Source: Gremmenia infestans
Lineage: Eukaryota; Ascomycota; Leotiomycetes; Helotiales; Hamatocanthoscyphaceae
Assembly: GCA_032629725.1 (NCBI GenBank)
Contig: JAFEVB010000006.1
Location: 372,001 to 436,000, forward strand
Direction: 5' to 3'
Length of the DNA: 64,000 nucleotides
In this document: in pieces, positions 1 to 11,160 of the stretch
How positions within the stretch are numbered: the stretch's first letter is position 1
Layout of the letters: each line of letters starts with the position of its first letter
Program-made: the position numbers and the translations under genes
The notes under the pieces: generated by a model
Told to the model about the DNA's origin: nothing
The model's input: only the letters and a program-made list of their open reading frames with translations
Databases searched by the model: none

Positions 1-2
1 TT

Positions 3-980
3 GGGATAATAGAGGAGGAGGCAAAACGAGCGACGCTGGAATATATGCGTAAAGCGTATAAGATATTAGTTATAGACTAGCTAGTAGACGTCTATACTTT
101 ATCTCTATTACTATTAATCCTGCTAATACCTAGATCGATCGAGTTTAGTCACCTAAACTTCGCGGAGGCATATTCTACTAAATAGCTACTTTAGTAAGAC
201 TCTAAAGAGAATTACTCCTGTCCTATAATCCAGCGCAATAGACTATTATATTAGCATATTAAGTAATAGTATATGCCGGATTCTATAGCTTTATAGCTTA
301 TAAAGCCTATTACTAGAATTGCTAGAACGCGTGGTAATATTATTATAGGGTCGAAGATTTTAAAGAGGCCTAGGATATATAGGCAGATTCAAGTGAATAG
401 ACCTTGACTAAGATACTATATAGAGATAAGGTCTAGGAAGTTGGCTAGAAAGAGCGGTTTTAGTTAAATATTAGAATATAGGCCTTTTAAGCGATTATGA
501 TTGCGGGTTTAAGATATGCTTCTTGGATCTCTTAGAGAGGACTAAATATAGATAAGCTGGAGGGAACTAGTCTATAGAAGAAGGGCCTTAGCACTTGTAA
601 CGTCGGAGGCTAGCGCGAAGAAAGCGGTATTAAAAGCGAAACGATTACTATACTAGAAAATTAAAAGGTTATTATTAGAAGTAGGGATGGCAATATCTTA
701 TTAGCGATATAAGCGCTTTATTAAGGTGTATGAAATTATATATAGTTTAAGCCTAAGAATTCAAGGAGATATAGATCTGCTTCGTATTCTTAGGCAATAT
801 ATATAGTCTATAGCCTTCTCTACTATATCACCCTGTAGTAACTTCCCTATTATGACTTCTATTATTAGTATTAGGCTGGATGGTAGCGCTGAAAATCATA
901 AAGCTAGGTTATCCTTTAAGTTATACCAAGCCGGTTTAAATATACTATCTAGAATATTATCCCCTCTAGCACTTAGGTTC
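3..980 (+). pseudogene. Relic reading frame, unrecognised
   Basis: One plus-strand frame reads as plausible protein for roughly 325 codons. It is interrupted mainly by TAG and TAA, with at least two TGA codons (near 408 and 498). The stretch around 560-960 is the cleanest, rich in K, R, L and A and with an amphipathic look (RLLLEVGMAISYQRYKRF-like if one stop is read as Q). No domain or catalytic motif is recognised. It runs off the left edge of the window. The frame is the same as that of the next relic (1227-4266), but the roughly 245 bases between are dense in stops, so this is either a separate gene or a separate exon. A mutated mobile-element protein is the likeliest explanation, by inference only. 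Confidence 0.4.
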
Positions 981-1226
981 TAATTCTTCTTAAATACACG
1001 CAATTAGCGGTTGACTAGGTAACTTACTTTTTATATTTATTATTTATTAAGTTTTTAGCTACTTTTATAAGGTGGTAAGTTATGCGAGCACTAGGGGGCT
1101 CCACTATAAGAGGAGAAGAAGTAGGATCCTAGCTTTAATTAATCTCTATATTAAGATATAAAGAGGTGATTACTAGATATAAATAGTAAAGGCAGAAGAA
1201 GTAGTCTTATAACTAAGCCTAAAATA

Positions 1227-4200
1227 GTGCCTAAGGCTCTATATACTACTAAGTCGGCGGTTAATAAATTTCCGACGCGGCCTCTATACCACTTCTCCTA
1301 TTATAGGTTTAATATCCATCTTAGCAACCTATCTAAAGCGCATCCCGTTTCTACCTATTCTTTAAGATTCGCGATAGCAGACCTTATAGAGAAAGTAGAA
1401 ACTCTTAAGAGGCGGCTTAATAAGTTATTAAACGTATTTAACTATATCCGAAAATCTCTTACTACTAAGAACCCTAAGCAGAGCTATATAGTTCGCACTA
1501 AAACCTTAGGCGAACGACCGGAATAGGTAGAGGAAATTGTCCTGTATTTTAATAAAATTTCAGTAGAACTAAAGAGCTTTAAGGAGACGCTTAACATATG
1601 CTTATTTATAGATAGTAGCAATTTACTAAGTGAGGTATTAGCATTGAATGCTAAAGCTGCGCTAGAAGCCGAGTTGCAGAATGAAGCTCCCTTATAATAT
1701 TAGGGTGCAGAACAGATACCTCTAGCAATTAGTAAAAACGGATAGCAAGAATTAGCTAATACCCTTAAGGTAGTAAGGCGCCTATCTCCAGCTTCGCCTT
1801 TAAGCTAGAATATTATAATAAAAGAGCCTCCGCTAATAGGCTATTAAGTGCCTATTAGCTGCGAGGTCTTGCTTATACTATCGACTTCGACCGAACCTCT
1901 TAACCGCACGACTTAACTAAGTAACGTATTACTTGATCTATAGTTGGAGGAAGGAATCGCACTAATATTTTACTATAACTATAAAGATATTAGCGGAAAC
2001 TTAAATGAAATAAAGTTCGTACAGTTTTCCTCTAATCTAAGAGTTAGAATAAAGGGCTATTTTAAGCTTGCGGTTAAAGGCCTACCGCCGCTTAATATAG
2101 AAGAGGCCTATTTTAATTAGCTAGAGAAAGGTTATTATACGAACTTCTCCGGCTAACCGGCTTCTTAAGAATGCGTTAAGATAACTAAAGGAAAGAATTA
2201 AGAAGTTAAATTCCCTAGCTTTCTACTTCTTAAAAGCTAGAGAGAATCCTGGTTGTAATAAATACTAAAAGAATTTTAGGAGAGCATACTTAAAGACCCT
2301 CTATAAGATATGCTTTATGTTATCAGGGATCCTCTATTTCCTGATATAGAGCTTAGTCTAGGAGAAGGCATAAAATAAATCGATAGTTATAAGAAGCTTC
2401 GTAGCATTAGGACAAATTACGTCTATCTAGCCTTTAGGGTGTCTTATTCTATTATATATAAGAAGGATGCCAAGTTGCGCTTAATAAACGTGTTATAATC
2501 CGGGGAATATAAACTTTAGCTTATTATAGAGATAGCTTATAAGAAAGAAATAGAATATTATATACGTTAGGAATTCCCTAAGATAGCAAATTGCTTTTAG
2601 GCCGTATGCTATTTAAGCTATGTTATTACCCTAAGCAAACTGGATAAGTAGAAGATTCCGTACTCTCTTAATTATTGCAAGCCTGGAGAGGCTATTATAA
2701 TAGAGCTAGGAGCGTTTTACTAGGTCTTAAACATAGGAGCTAACTACGCGCTTGCAATTAATATTTTATATAGCTTATTACTAACTATTTCTAAAGGTTA
2801 TAAATTTTATCGGAAAAGCTGCGACCCGTATGCAATTATAGCAGCCTACTTATAACTTTATAAGAAGAAGGTTCTACTAGCTATAGTTTAAGCAAACTAA
2901 AGGACGCGCCTGCCGCGAAATAAAGTTATAGCCGTATAGCTAAATATTATCCTATTAAAAAGGAAGGCAATTTCGGCAGAGCCTTAGTCGAGGACGCCTC
3001 TAGTTACACCTTATATAGGCAGTCTCTTAGAGGCTATTTATAGGAAAGAGGCTTTTTATTACTTATGCTCTCTAATCCGCAGCTAGAGAGATTAATCTAA
3101 ACCGTTATTTAAGATTAATAAGGGTAGATCTTTTGCAATATAGCTTATAAACGTTCTTAGTATCTTAGAGGATAGATCTCTGCTTACGGATTTCCTAGAC
3201 CGTCTTATAAAGATTAAGCTAGCAGAAATTATAGATAATAGAAAGGTGGGCCGGTTAAATGCAGATCCTCGCGCTATTATACACCTTATATATAACCTTA
3301 AGTAGAAGGACACCCGAAAAAGCCGTAACAAATTATATAACTACCTTAAAGACAGCTGAAGATAGAGAAGGATATATAGTAAGTTTAATAGCCTTTTATA
3401 TCTTATCTCTCTAAATAAAAAAGATAAAGAAAACCCTTAGAGGGCATCTAGCCGCATGTACTAAGAACTATCTAATAATGAAATCCTGCACCTTTAGTCT
3501 CTACTAGATTGCAATCAGCTTATAGAGCCTATATGCCGAGTAGGAAGTATCTTCCAGGCGTCGCTCTAGGATAATATAGTAGTTCCTAAGTTCCGGTAGA
3601 AGAGCGAGGATCCTAAAGAAGTCGCTCGATTGCCTCTAAATAAGCTGGCCCTGCTTATAAAGAAGTTTTAAGTTATAGATGCAAACAAGTATTATTTTAA
3701 GAAATATAACTAGCCTAAACCGGATTTTTAGCCGTGGGACTAGCTGTAGTACCTAACCTAGGTTTCTCTATCTAAAAAACTATACGATCTATGCGATTTA
3801 TATAAGATTAATAAGCTATGCAATTATATTATAATACATCTGCCTTAAATTATACCTGAAATTATAAATAAAGGAAAAAAGAGGCAAAGGGTTCGTGCGA
3901 TTAGTATAGCATATTAAAAGGGTTAAATCCTAGAGGAATTTCTAGGAGAATTATTTCTATTAGACACTTTTTATAATAGTTAGCCTATAGAATTTAGAAG
4001 ACCCGATTTTAGTAATAAGCCTATCGCTTAGATCTACGTAGAAGAAAAGGGTAACTAGATAAGAAAAGTTAATAACTTATATATACCTTCTGCGAAATTC
4101 TACGTAATAAAGATATCTAGGTGGTAGAGGCAAATAATTATCGCGATTAAGAATATACCGGATAATAGAGAAATAACCGCTTTATATAAGCGGAATTTCT

Positions 4201-4266
4201 TATAGGGTTAAGGAAAAGAATGTTTTTGCAATGTCTATAAAAACCGTTTAAGGTTAAGAGGCTAAC
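1227..4266 (+). pseudogene. Long relic ORF of about 1,010 codons, no frameshift, unrecognised
   Basis: A single frame can be read from 1227 to the TAA at about 4266 without any shift. Its stops are nearly all TAG or TAA (one TGA near 3358), as expected if CAG, CAA and TGG codons were mutated. The first 99 codons are fully open, with a K/R/E/L-rich stretch (AIADLIEKVETLKRRLNK) suggesting a coiled coil. An acidic, alanine-rich stretch follows near 1640-1690. I see no RT, integrase, transposase DDE, helicase Walker or zinc-knuckle pattern. The length would suit a large transposon protein or a big structural protein. The surrounding AT-rich relic landscape favours a mobile-element origin, but that is inference. 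It ends about 325 bases before the chromovirus inserted at 4591. Confidence 0.5.
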
Positions 4267-4280
4267 GTGTATAGGCTATA

Positions 4281-4313
4281 GTGGTAAAGTTTACCACCGT
4301 GGCCCGTGCACGG
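4281..4313. repeat. Two adjacent short palindromes
   Basis: GTGGTAAAGTTTACCAC at 4281-4297 is an 8-bp perfect inverted repeat around one base. CCGTGCACGG at 4304-4313 is a perfect 10-bp palindrome six bases further on. This is the most GC-rich spot in the neighbourhood. It might be a transposon terminus or a remnant binding site; nothing assigns a function. Confidence 0.45.
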
Positions 4314-4585
4314 TTAATTGGTAGAGCTATTAACTAAACCCTAAATATATACTCTTAAAGACTATCTAAAGCCACTACGCCTACTCTTATAAGTTCTATA
4401 GCACTCTATTACTATTTAAAACTCGAAGAAATTCTTAATGCTACTACTAGCAGACTTTACTACCAGCGATCTCCCTTTTATCTATTAGACTAGCCTACTT
4501 TATCCCTCTTTAAAACTCCCGCTAACTTTCTATATATAGCATCGTAGCTTATCTCTACCCCTTTTATAAAGGCAGTAATATAAAG

Positions 4586-4590
4586 CTCTA
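4586..4590. repeat. Left target-site duplication of chromovirus copy 1 (CTCTA)
   Basis: CTCTA lies directly before the left LTR. The matching right copy after the second LTR is CTCTG (11146-11150). They differ by one G/A transition, consistent with post-insertion decay of a 5-bp duplication, the usual size for Ty3/Gypsy integrases. Confidence 0.7.
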
Positions 4591-5074
4591 TATTACGGAT
4601 ACAATATATAACTAAGGGACCTTAGGCTTAGTGTCTGGTTTTAGACATAGGAGAACCCCTAGGAGGGAGGTTATAGTCCCGTATATATATATTTAGGTAT
4701 GTTTATTAGGGAGTAGGCCTACTAACATTTAGTTATCACACTATATAATTAGTCACGTAACGCAATCAACTAGTCAACTAGCAAGCAGTCAACTAGATCA
4801 ATAGTAGTCAAGTCAACTAGGGTCAACCAGCAGCATAAGGGTTCTATATAAGACTAGGTCGTCACCTATTAGATAGGAGCTTTATACTTAACTTAAATAG
4901 TATTTCCTAATATACACTTATTACTTTATACTTTATAATAAGCTATACTCCCAAGTATAGCAACTAGTAATCTACCAACAGATATTAACATTAACCTAAT
5001 AATAACTTAGGTCCAAGAACCTACTTAAGTCATAAGACTTACCCTAGCACTATATAGGCTAGGCAATCGTTACA
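4591..5074 (+). repeat. 5' LTR of chromovirus copy 1
   Basis: 484 bp, starting TATTACGG (TGTTACGG before a G-to-A change) and ending GTTACA. It pairs with 10664-11145 along its whole length. Differences from the 3' LTR are strand-biased: this copy mostly keeps C on the plus strand but shows G-to-A changes, for example GTCAAC where the 3' LTR has GTCGAC. A cluster of GTCGAC/TCGACTAG-type motifs occupies roughly 4770-4835, upstream of a TATA box. Confidence 0.92.
4845..4852 (+). promoter_or_regulatory. TATA box of LTR promoter
   Basis: TATATAAG lies about 255 bases into the LTR and recurs at 10916-10923 in the 3' LTR; decayed forms of the site are found in the other copies. Position and conservation fit the LTR core promoter that would start the genomic transcript. 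The TATA assignment is by motif only. Confidence 0.5.
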
Positions 5075-5106
5075 CTTTAAGCACTAGTCTCTTTATTAAC
5101 AGAATA

Positions 5107-6560
5107 ATATTATCCACTAGATCTACTAAGAGGAAGAACACCCCAACCCTAATACCAACTCCAGCTTCTACGCCGGCGCTAGCATAGACTTTTATAGTAT
5201 AGGAATAAACTGCGATTATTAAGACACCTAACATATTCTATAGAAATAAAGGCAAGTTAGATAACTTTCTAACTTTAATAGATATATACATCCTATTCAA
5301 CTAATACTTATTTGGAACTAAGGCAGTAAAGGTTATCTATATAATTAGTTACTTTTAGGACGTAGCCTTTAACTAGATTAAGACCTATATTAACGACTTT
5401 ATAGCAAATAAGACCAGTTAGGGGCGGGTTACAACTAGGGCAAGGACCTTAACTTAGGCTATATTTATAAGCTATAAAGCATTTAAGAAAAACATCCAAT
5501 AAGTCTTTAGCGACCTTAAATAGTAAAGTATAGCTAAACGGGAGCTACAACAACTAAAGCAGAATAAGTTAGCCTCCAAGTATATAGCTAGGTTCTAGTA
5601 GTATTTAGACATAGCAGGATAGGGCGACCGCGCCCTAACTAGCTAGTACTACGCAGAACTAAAGGACTTTATTAAGGATAAGCTAACTAGGATAGACCAA
5701 CTAAATAGTCTCGCCGAAATAATTAAGGAAGCGGTTAAGATTAATAACCAATTCTTTAAGAGGTCCCTTAAACGGAAGAGGACCTATAACTTTAGTAAAC
5801 GATCAAGGAAGATAGGATTAATAGTAAGAAAGGATTAGGGAGACCTAATAGAAATTAACGCCGCTTACTAGAAGCCGAACCTACTCTCTAAGGAGAAATA
5901 GGATAAGTAATATTAAAAAGGACTTTGTTTTAAGTATGGATTACCTAGACACCTAGCATCCTCTTATAGGCAGAAGAAAGGGAAAGGACCCTAAAAGAAA
6001 TAAAACGTAAGCGCGGCTATATAAACCTTAGGTATAGTATTATAACTAAACTCTAAGGGGTAGAAGTATAGCACGCAACTATCTAAGTATAAAAGCTAGG
6101 AAATAAACGCAGAAAAGAAAGCAAGCCTATCTTAGAATCCTATAAACTAGCTACCTAATATAGATAAAGAATAAATTATAGCTAGTAATAAGCTTTCTAT
6201 AGGAAACTAGTAGGAACCTAAAGAGAGGGATAAACCAGCCTTTAAAAGGGACTTCTAGCTAGGAATAGAGAAACTAGAAAAAGGCATATACTATATAGTT
6301 ATATACTAAGATATATAACAAGTTGTCTTTAGGGCACCTCAATAGCCTAGAATCGTTGAAGGCATCCCTAAAGAGAAGATACTAAAGCTAAGCTTAATTA
6401 TAGAGCTAGGAGACATCTAGGAAATCACTAGCAAAGGGTTAGGCAAATGCATTTAAAGGAAAATAACTTTTCCCCTATTTCCTATAAACCTAATAATTTT
6501 CGCCTAGTAATATATTAGTAATAAAGCATAAAGCACATTTGCACTAAATACCCTATACTA
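5107..6560 (+). pseudogene. gag: gag relic of chromovirus copy 1
   Basis: The frame begins at ATA (5107), probably a mutated ATG 33 bases after the LTR. It reads through a T/P-rich N-terminus, an alpha-helical capsid-like region (about 5215-5760) and a K/R-rich stretch (about 5765-5850). At 5918-5970 lies a CX2CX4HX4C zinc knuckle in which the first Cys is kept (GLCFKYG) while the second and the last Cys are Tyr and one Gly is Arg, all one transition from the expected codons. The end is set approximately because gag appears to continue in the same frame into the protease (6721). Many TAG/TAA stops make it non-functional. Confidence 0.85.
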
Positions 6561-9500
6561 ACTAATAAGGTAGGAAAGCAGTTACTAACTATAGGAAAAC
6601 CAATTTATAGGATATAAGGTCCTAGAAAGAAAATAACTAGGAAAGCAAGTAGCAGCTATAGAGAGCTAAAACTATATAATACTAAACGCCTATACTAGAG
6701 GAAAGGAGCTATGGGTTATACTTAACTCTAGTGCGCAAGGGAACTTTATCTTACTAGAAGCTATAAAAAGGCTTAATATACTAGTATAAAAGAAGAAGGA
6801 ACCCTACCTACTTACTATTATTAATAGGATAGTAATTAAAATAAATAGAGAGATAGTTAAGCATAAGACTATACCTATATAGGTAACTATTAGAGGTTAC
6901 TAGAGGAAATCAGCCTAGATATAATCCGTATTAGAGATAATCAGGCCATTTTTAGTATTTCTTAGATTAGATAATATAATCCAGAAATTAACTAGGAAAC
7001 TTATAAGGTAAAGTTTACCTAATATAGCTATGTATTAAAATAACTATATAGCTATAGAGAGGTTAGCGCTACCTCCTATAACACGCTAGGGCACGCAACC
7101 TAAGGCCCTCCACCAGATAATATAAAGGTCGAAAAAGAGATACTAGTATAGTATAAGAAGTTTAAATAGATATTTAATAACCTGTAAAGTAAGAAGGCCT
7201 TACCTAAATATTAACTATAGAACTATAAGATACCGCTTAAGAAAGGATATAAACCTTCTTAGGAACCACTTCGCTAGTATAGTAAAGAAGAGATAAGACT
7301 ATAGAAGGGAGTATATTAATAAGGCGTTATCTAAGGGATAGATAAGGGAGTTGCACTCCCTATTAGGAGCGCTAACGCTATTTGCAAAGAAGAAAGATAG
7401 ACTAGATCGATTTTGCATTAACTACTAAAAGTTAAATAAGATAACTATAAAAAATCGATACCTACTACTATAGGCAGATAATATATAAGACCGTCTAAGA
7501 AAGCGGTAATCTTTATATAACTAGATATAAGGGACGCATATTACCTAATCCGCATTATAAAGGGCAAGGAATAGAAAACGGCATTTTAAACCAGATTTAG
7601 TTACTATAAGTACTAGGTTATACCGTTTAGGCTAACTAACGCCCTAGTAACCTATTAAGAAGTTAACTATAACGCGTTAAGGGCTTTCTTAGACAGGTTC
7701 TATATATATTACCTTAATAATATACTAGTATATTCAGATAATAAGGAATAGCACGTAGGATATATAATATAGGTCTTAGAAGCACTTATAGCAAAGGGAT
7801 TCCGCCTAAAGCTATCTAAGTGCAACTTCTATATAAAAGAAATCACCTTTCTAGGCTATATAATTACGCTAGGGAAAATCGGCCTAGACCCTAAAAAGGT
7901 CTAAGCGATTATTACCTAGGAGACGCTAACTATAGTTAAATAGGTGTAATCTTTCCTAGGATTTGCGAACTTCTACTAGAAGTTTATTAAGTTATATTTA
8001 AAGAAGGCTCTACTACTTATAGACCTAATAAAAAAGGAGAAAAAGTTTAAATAGATAGATAAAGCGGAAAAAGGCATTCTAAGAGCTAAAGCAGGCCTTT
8101 ATAGAGGAACCTATCCGCTAGAACTTCTAGCTAGAACTTAAGTTAATAGTAGAGATAGACGCATTAGATAAGGCAATAAAGGGAGTGCTTATATAGAAAC
8201 ATAAGGATAGCAGCTAGCATCTAGTAGCGTACTACTCTAGAAAAATAATATCTATAGAACTTAACTATAATATATATAATAAGGAACTCCTAGTAATAGT
8301 TAAAGCATTATAGGAATAGAGGGTTTACCTTTAGAGGGCTAACTTCCTAGTAATAATTCTTACTAATCATAAGAATCTTATTAGCTTTACTATAACTAAA
8401 GACTTAAATAGGCAATAGATAAGGTAGGTAGAGACACTTGCTACCTATAACTTATAAATTAAATATATAAAGAGGATAGAGAACGCACGCGCTAATACAC
8501 TAAGTTGGAAGCTAAGATATAAGTAAAAGAGGAAATAAAGGCGTTGCGATCTTCTAGGAAAATAGTAATAACCTTATCCTAAATAAATAATAAATCGCAG
8601 CTGCAACCTGTATTAATAGCGACCTATTTATAGATAAAATCAGATGGTATATAAAGGGGACATAGTAGCAGAAGGCATCTTGTAATACTTCTAGAAGAAT
8701 ATAGAGGGGCTCCTACTATATAAGAATAAGATATATATCCCTAAGAGTATCTAAAAAGAATTTATTAAGGAATAATATAAGCTACTAGCTTACGGATATT
8801 AGGGAAACACTAGAACCTAGGAAAGGCTCTTGCGGAGATACTATTTCCTAGGCATGCAAATAATAGTTAAGAAGGTTATTAGCAAGTGCATACTTGTATA
8901 TAGAATAAGGCATTATAATACGCCCTATATAGTATAATATAATTACCTAATATGCTAAAGACTCCCTAGACATCTATTATATAGGACTTTATAGTTAAAC
9001 TACTACTATCTAAGGATCTAATAATAGGAGTAGAATATGATTCTATCCTAGTTATTATAGATAGGTTAATAAAATACACCTATATAATACCCTATAAGAA
9101 TTAAGCACGGCTAAAGACTTAGCCTAGGCATTTCTCTAAGTAGTAGTAGTAAACTATAGCGCGCTAGAAGAAATTATATTAGATAGAGATTAGCTCTTTA
9201 CTTTAAAATTCTAGATAGCATTTATAGCTCTGCTAGGTATTAAAAGGAAACTATTAATAAGTTTTTACCTATAAACTAATAGATAAACTAAACAGATAAA
9301 TTAGATAATAGAAACTATATCTAGTATTATATAAACTATAAGCAGAATAACTAGGTAGGACTTCTACTACTTGCCTAGTTCGCATATAATACGTTAGCTG
9401 CGGAAAATATAAAGATCTTACTAGCATACGCGAATTATAGTTATAACCCTAAGGCCTACCGCTCTGCGATAACCTTAGAAGTAGATAACCAATCCGCGAC

Positions 9501-10012
9501 TATATAGGTAGAAAACCTTAAAGCACTTTAGGAGGAACTAGCTAGCAACCTAGTATTCTTTATAAAGAGAGCAGCATTATACTACGACGGAAAACATAGT
9601 ATAGAACCTACGCTTAAAGAGGGGGATAAGGTCTACCTAATATAAAGAAATATTAAGATAAAACAACTAAGCATAAAACTAGACTATAAGAAGCTAGGGC
9701 CGTTTAAAATCAAGCGAGTCGCAGGACTAGTTAACTATAAATTAGTACTACCTAGAATAATAAACATACATCTAGTATTCTATATATCCCTCCTTAAACT
9801 AGCACTACTAGGGGCGCTACCCGCGCCTATTATAGAAATCCAACTAGTTAACCCTAATACTAAGTATAAGGTTAAAGCAATACTAGACTATAAGCAGGTT
9901 AGAAGCTATACTAAGTACCTAGTTAAATAGATAGGCTACCTATACTTAGAGAACACTTAGGAAATAAAGGCGACACTTAAGAATCTTAAGATATTTGTAA
10001 GCTACTAAGATT
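6561..10012 (+). pseudogene. pol: pol relic of chromovirus copy 1 (PR-RT-RH-IN-chromodomain)
   Basis: Protease: a DSGA-type motif now reads N-S-S-A at 6724-6735, followed by QGNFI. RT: a PFGLTNAP-like block at 7621-7650 and the catalytic YLDD box as YLNN at 7710-7721, followed by ILVYS. RNase H: an E-x-D-A-x-D-like block near 8150. Integrase: an HHCC-type finger at about 8785-8930, then a core containing YDSILVIIDR near 9040-9065. Chromodomain: 9865-10010, with Y/F-V-x-x-I-L-D at the start, and TAG codons where W is expected in KW-x-GY and in TWE. RT lies in another frame from PR and IN. Comparison with copy 2 (47517-51897) suggests a one-base loss near 7502 and a one-base gain near 8073. Numerous stops make it dead. 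Confidence 0.9.
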
Positions 10013-10049
10013 AATACCCTAACCTAACTAGAATAGATCTAAGGGATTA

Positions 10050-10530
10050 TATGCCGCAAGAGATGCAATAAAGGCAGGGTTATTAAAAGGATCGGAATAG
10101 GAAGAAGGGTTATTACCAGACCTAATACTAGAGGAAGCAGGCAGGCCCCCTGCGCTTGCGCTCCCTCCCTTTACGCTTTTTCTGCTCCTCCTTCTTAAGA
10201 GTATTAAGCTTATTAAGAGAATTTAAACTAGTAGCGATTATGCGCTACTTCTTTTTATCTAACGCCTCTTAAAGTTTCTTAAGTCGTAGGATCTTTATAA
10301 AAGCCTTAGCCTCCTTAGCATAAAGTTTTTAGCGCTAACGCTTTAGCAACTTCTACTTTATAACTTTAGGTATCTAGTTAACCTGGCAAACGTTGCAGGT
10401 TTTGCCTAGCGGATACACTTAGTATAGCAAGTGTATTTAATATCGCAAGGCGCTACGTACTATCTTTTGCTCCTTTTATAATAAGAATAAGGAGCTATGT
10501 TTTATTTACTAGTCTTTTCTATAGCATTAC
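10050..10530 (-). pseudogene. Antisense accessory ORF relic (Cys-cluster, basic coiled coil), copy 1
   Basis: Between the chromodomain and the 3' LTR the protein-like frame is on the minus strand, opposite to gag-pol. It contains a cysteine cluster (GKTCNVCQ, encoded about 10381-10425), then a K/L/R/E/A-rich helical region, then a strongly basic stretch and a serine-rich tail. The same protein can be read at 52629-53040 (copy 3) and, more diverged, at 44880-45260 (copy 5), always antisense to pol. Stops are TAG/TAA. Function is unknown: the Cys pair plus basic helix could bind nucleic acid, which is inference. Extent is approximate. Confidence 0.6.
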
Positions 10531-10650
10531 TAAGAGAGAGAGAATATTGGTTGCTATTACGTTTAGGTAGCATAATAAGAAAAGAAGAAAGCCATAGGCC
10601 TAATAAGATGTTTTCCTATATTATACTTAAGCGTTAGGGCGACGCTAACT

Positions 10651-10663
10651 AGGAGGGGAATAG
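10651..10663 (+). other. Polypurine tract of chromovirus copy 1
   Basis: AGGAGGGGAATAG abuts the 3' LTR (TATTACGG at 10664). This is where a retrotransposon plus-strand primer is expected; one T interrupts the purine run. Confidence 0.65.
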
Positions 10664-11145
10664 TATTACGGATATAATATATAACTAAGGGACCTTAGGC
10701 TTAGTGTCTGGTTTTAGACATAGGAGAACCCCTAGGAGGGAGGTTATAGTCCCTATATATATATTTAGGTATGTTTATTAGGGAGTAGGCCTACTAATAT
10801 TTAGTTATTACACTATATAATTAGTTATATAACGCGATCGACTAGTCGACTAGCAAGCAGTCGACTAGATAATAGTAGTTAAGTCGACCAGGGTCGACCA
10901 GTAGTATAAGGGTTCTATATAAGACTAGGTTATTACCTATTAGATAGGAGCTTTATGCTTAACTTAAATAGTATTTCCTAATATACGCTTATTACTTTAT
11001 ACTTTATAATAAGCTATACTTCTAAGTATAGCAACTAGTAATCTATCAACAGATACTAATATTAACCTAATAACAACCTAGGTCCAGGGACCTACTTAAG
11101 TTATAAGACTTACCCTAGCACTACGTGGGCTAGGCGATCGTTACA
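10664..11145 (+). repeat. 3' LTR of chromovirus copy 1
   Basis: 482 bp, partner of 4591-5074. It keeps the GTCGAC/TCGACTAG cluster (about 10834-10900) that is G-to-A mutated in the 5' LTR, but has T at many plus-strand positions where the 5' LTR has C. TATATAAG is at 10916-10923. It ends GATCGTTACA. Confidence 0.92.
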
Positions 11146-11150
11146 CTCTG
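11146..11150. repeat. Right target-site duplication of chromovirus copy 1 (CTCTG)
   Basis: CTCTG follows the 3' LTR directly and matches CTCTA at 4586-4590 except for one transition. Confidence 0.7.
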
Positions 11151-11160
11151 GTTCCGCTAG

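Larger units (their letters stand above)
4267..4590. other. Gene-less stretch between relic ORF and chromovirus
   Basis: No sustained reading frame is visible. Apart from the two small palindromes at 4281-4313 it is AT-rich sequence with no recognised feature. It ends with the left target-site copy of the chromovirus. Confidence 0.5.
4591..11145 (+). mobile_element. Ty3/Gypsy chromovirus, complete structure, RIP-inactivated (copy 1)
   Basis: The element is about 6.55 kb, bounded by two LTRs of 484 and 482 bp and a 5-bp target duplication (CTCTA/CTCTG). Order on the plus strand is LTR, gag with zinc knuckle, protease, RT, RNase H, integrase with HHCC finger, chromodomain, antisense accessory ORF, purine tract, LTR. 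The C-terminal chromodomain places it among chromoviruses, which in fungi are thought to target heterochromatin. All coding parts carry many in-frame TAG/TAA stops, so it cannot be autonomous now. It retains more C and G than the related copies at 33.8-58.5 kb, so it is either younger or less heavily mutated. It sits between unrecognised relic frames. Confidence 0.93.

Noticed and set aside
3092..3331. 79-codon minus-strand ORF
   Set aside because: Lies opposite the long plus-strand relic 1227-4266, whose frame is coherent on both sides.
4304..4330. tRNA- or SINE-like sequence (AATTGGTAGAGC resembles a D-arm/A box)
   Set aside because: No B box (GGTTCGA-type) follows and no cloverleaf can be drawn.
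5075..5090. Primer-binding site after the 5' LTR of copy 1
   Set aside because: CTTTAAGCACTAG does not match a tRNA 3' end that I can name with confidence after mutation.
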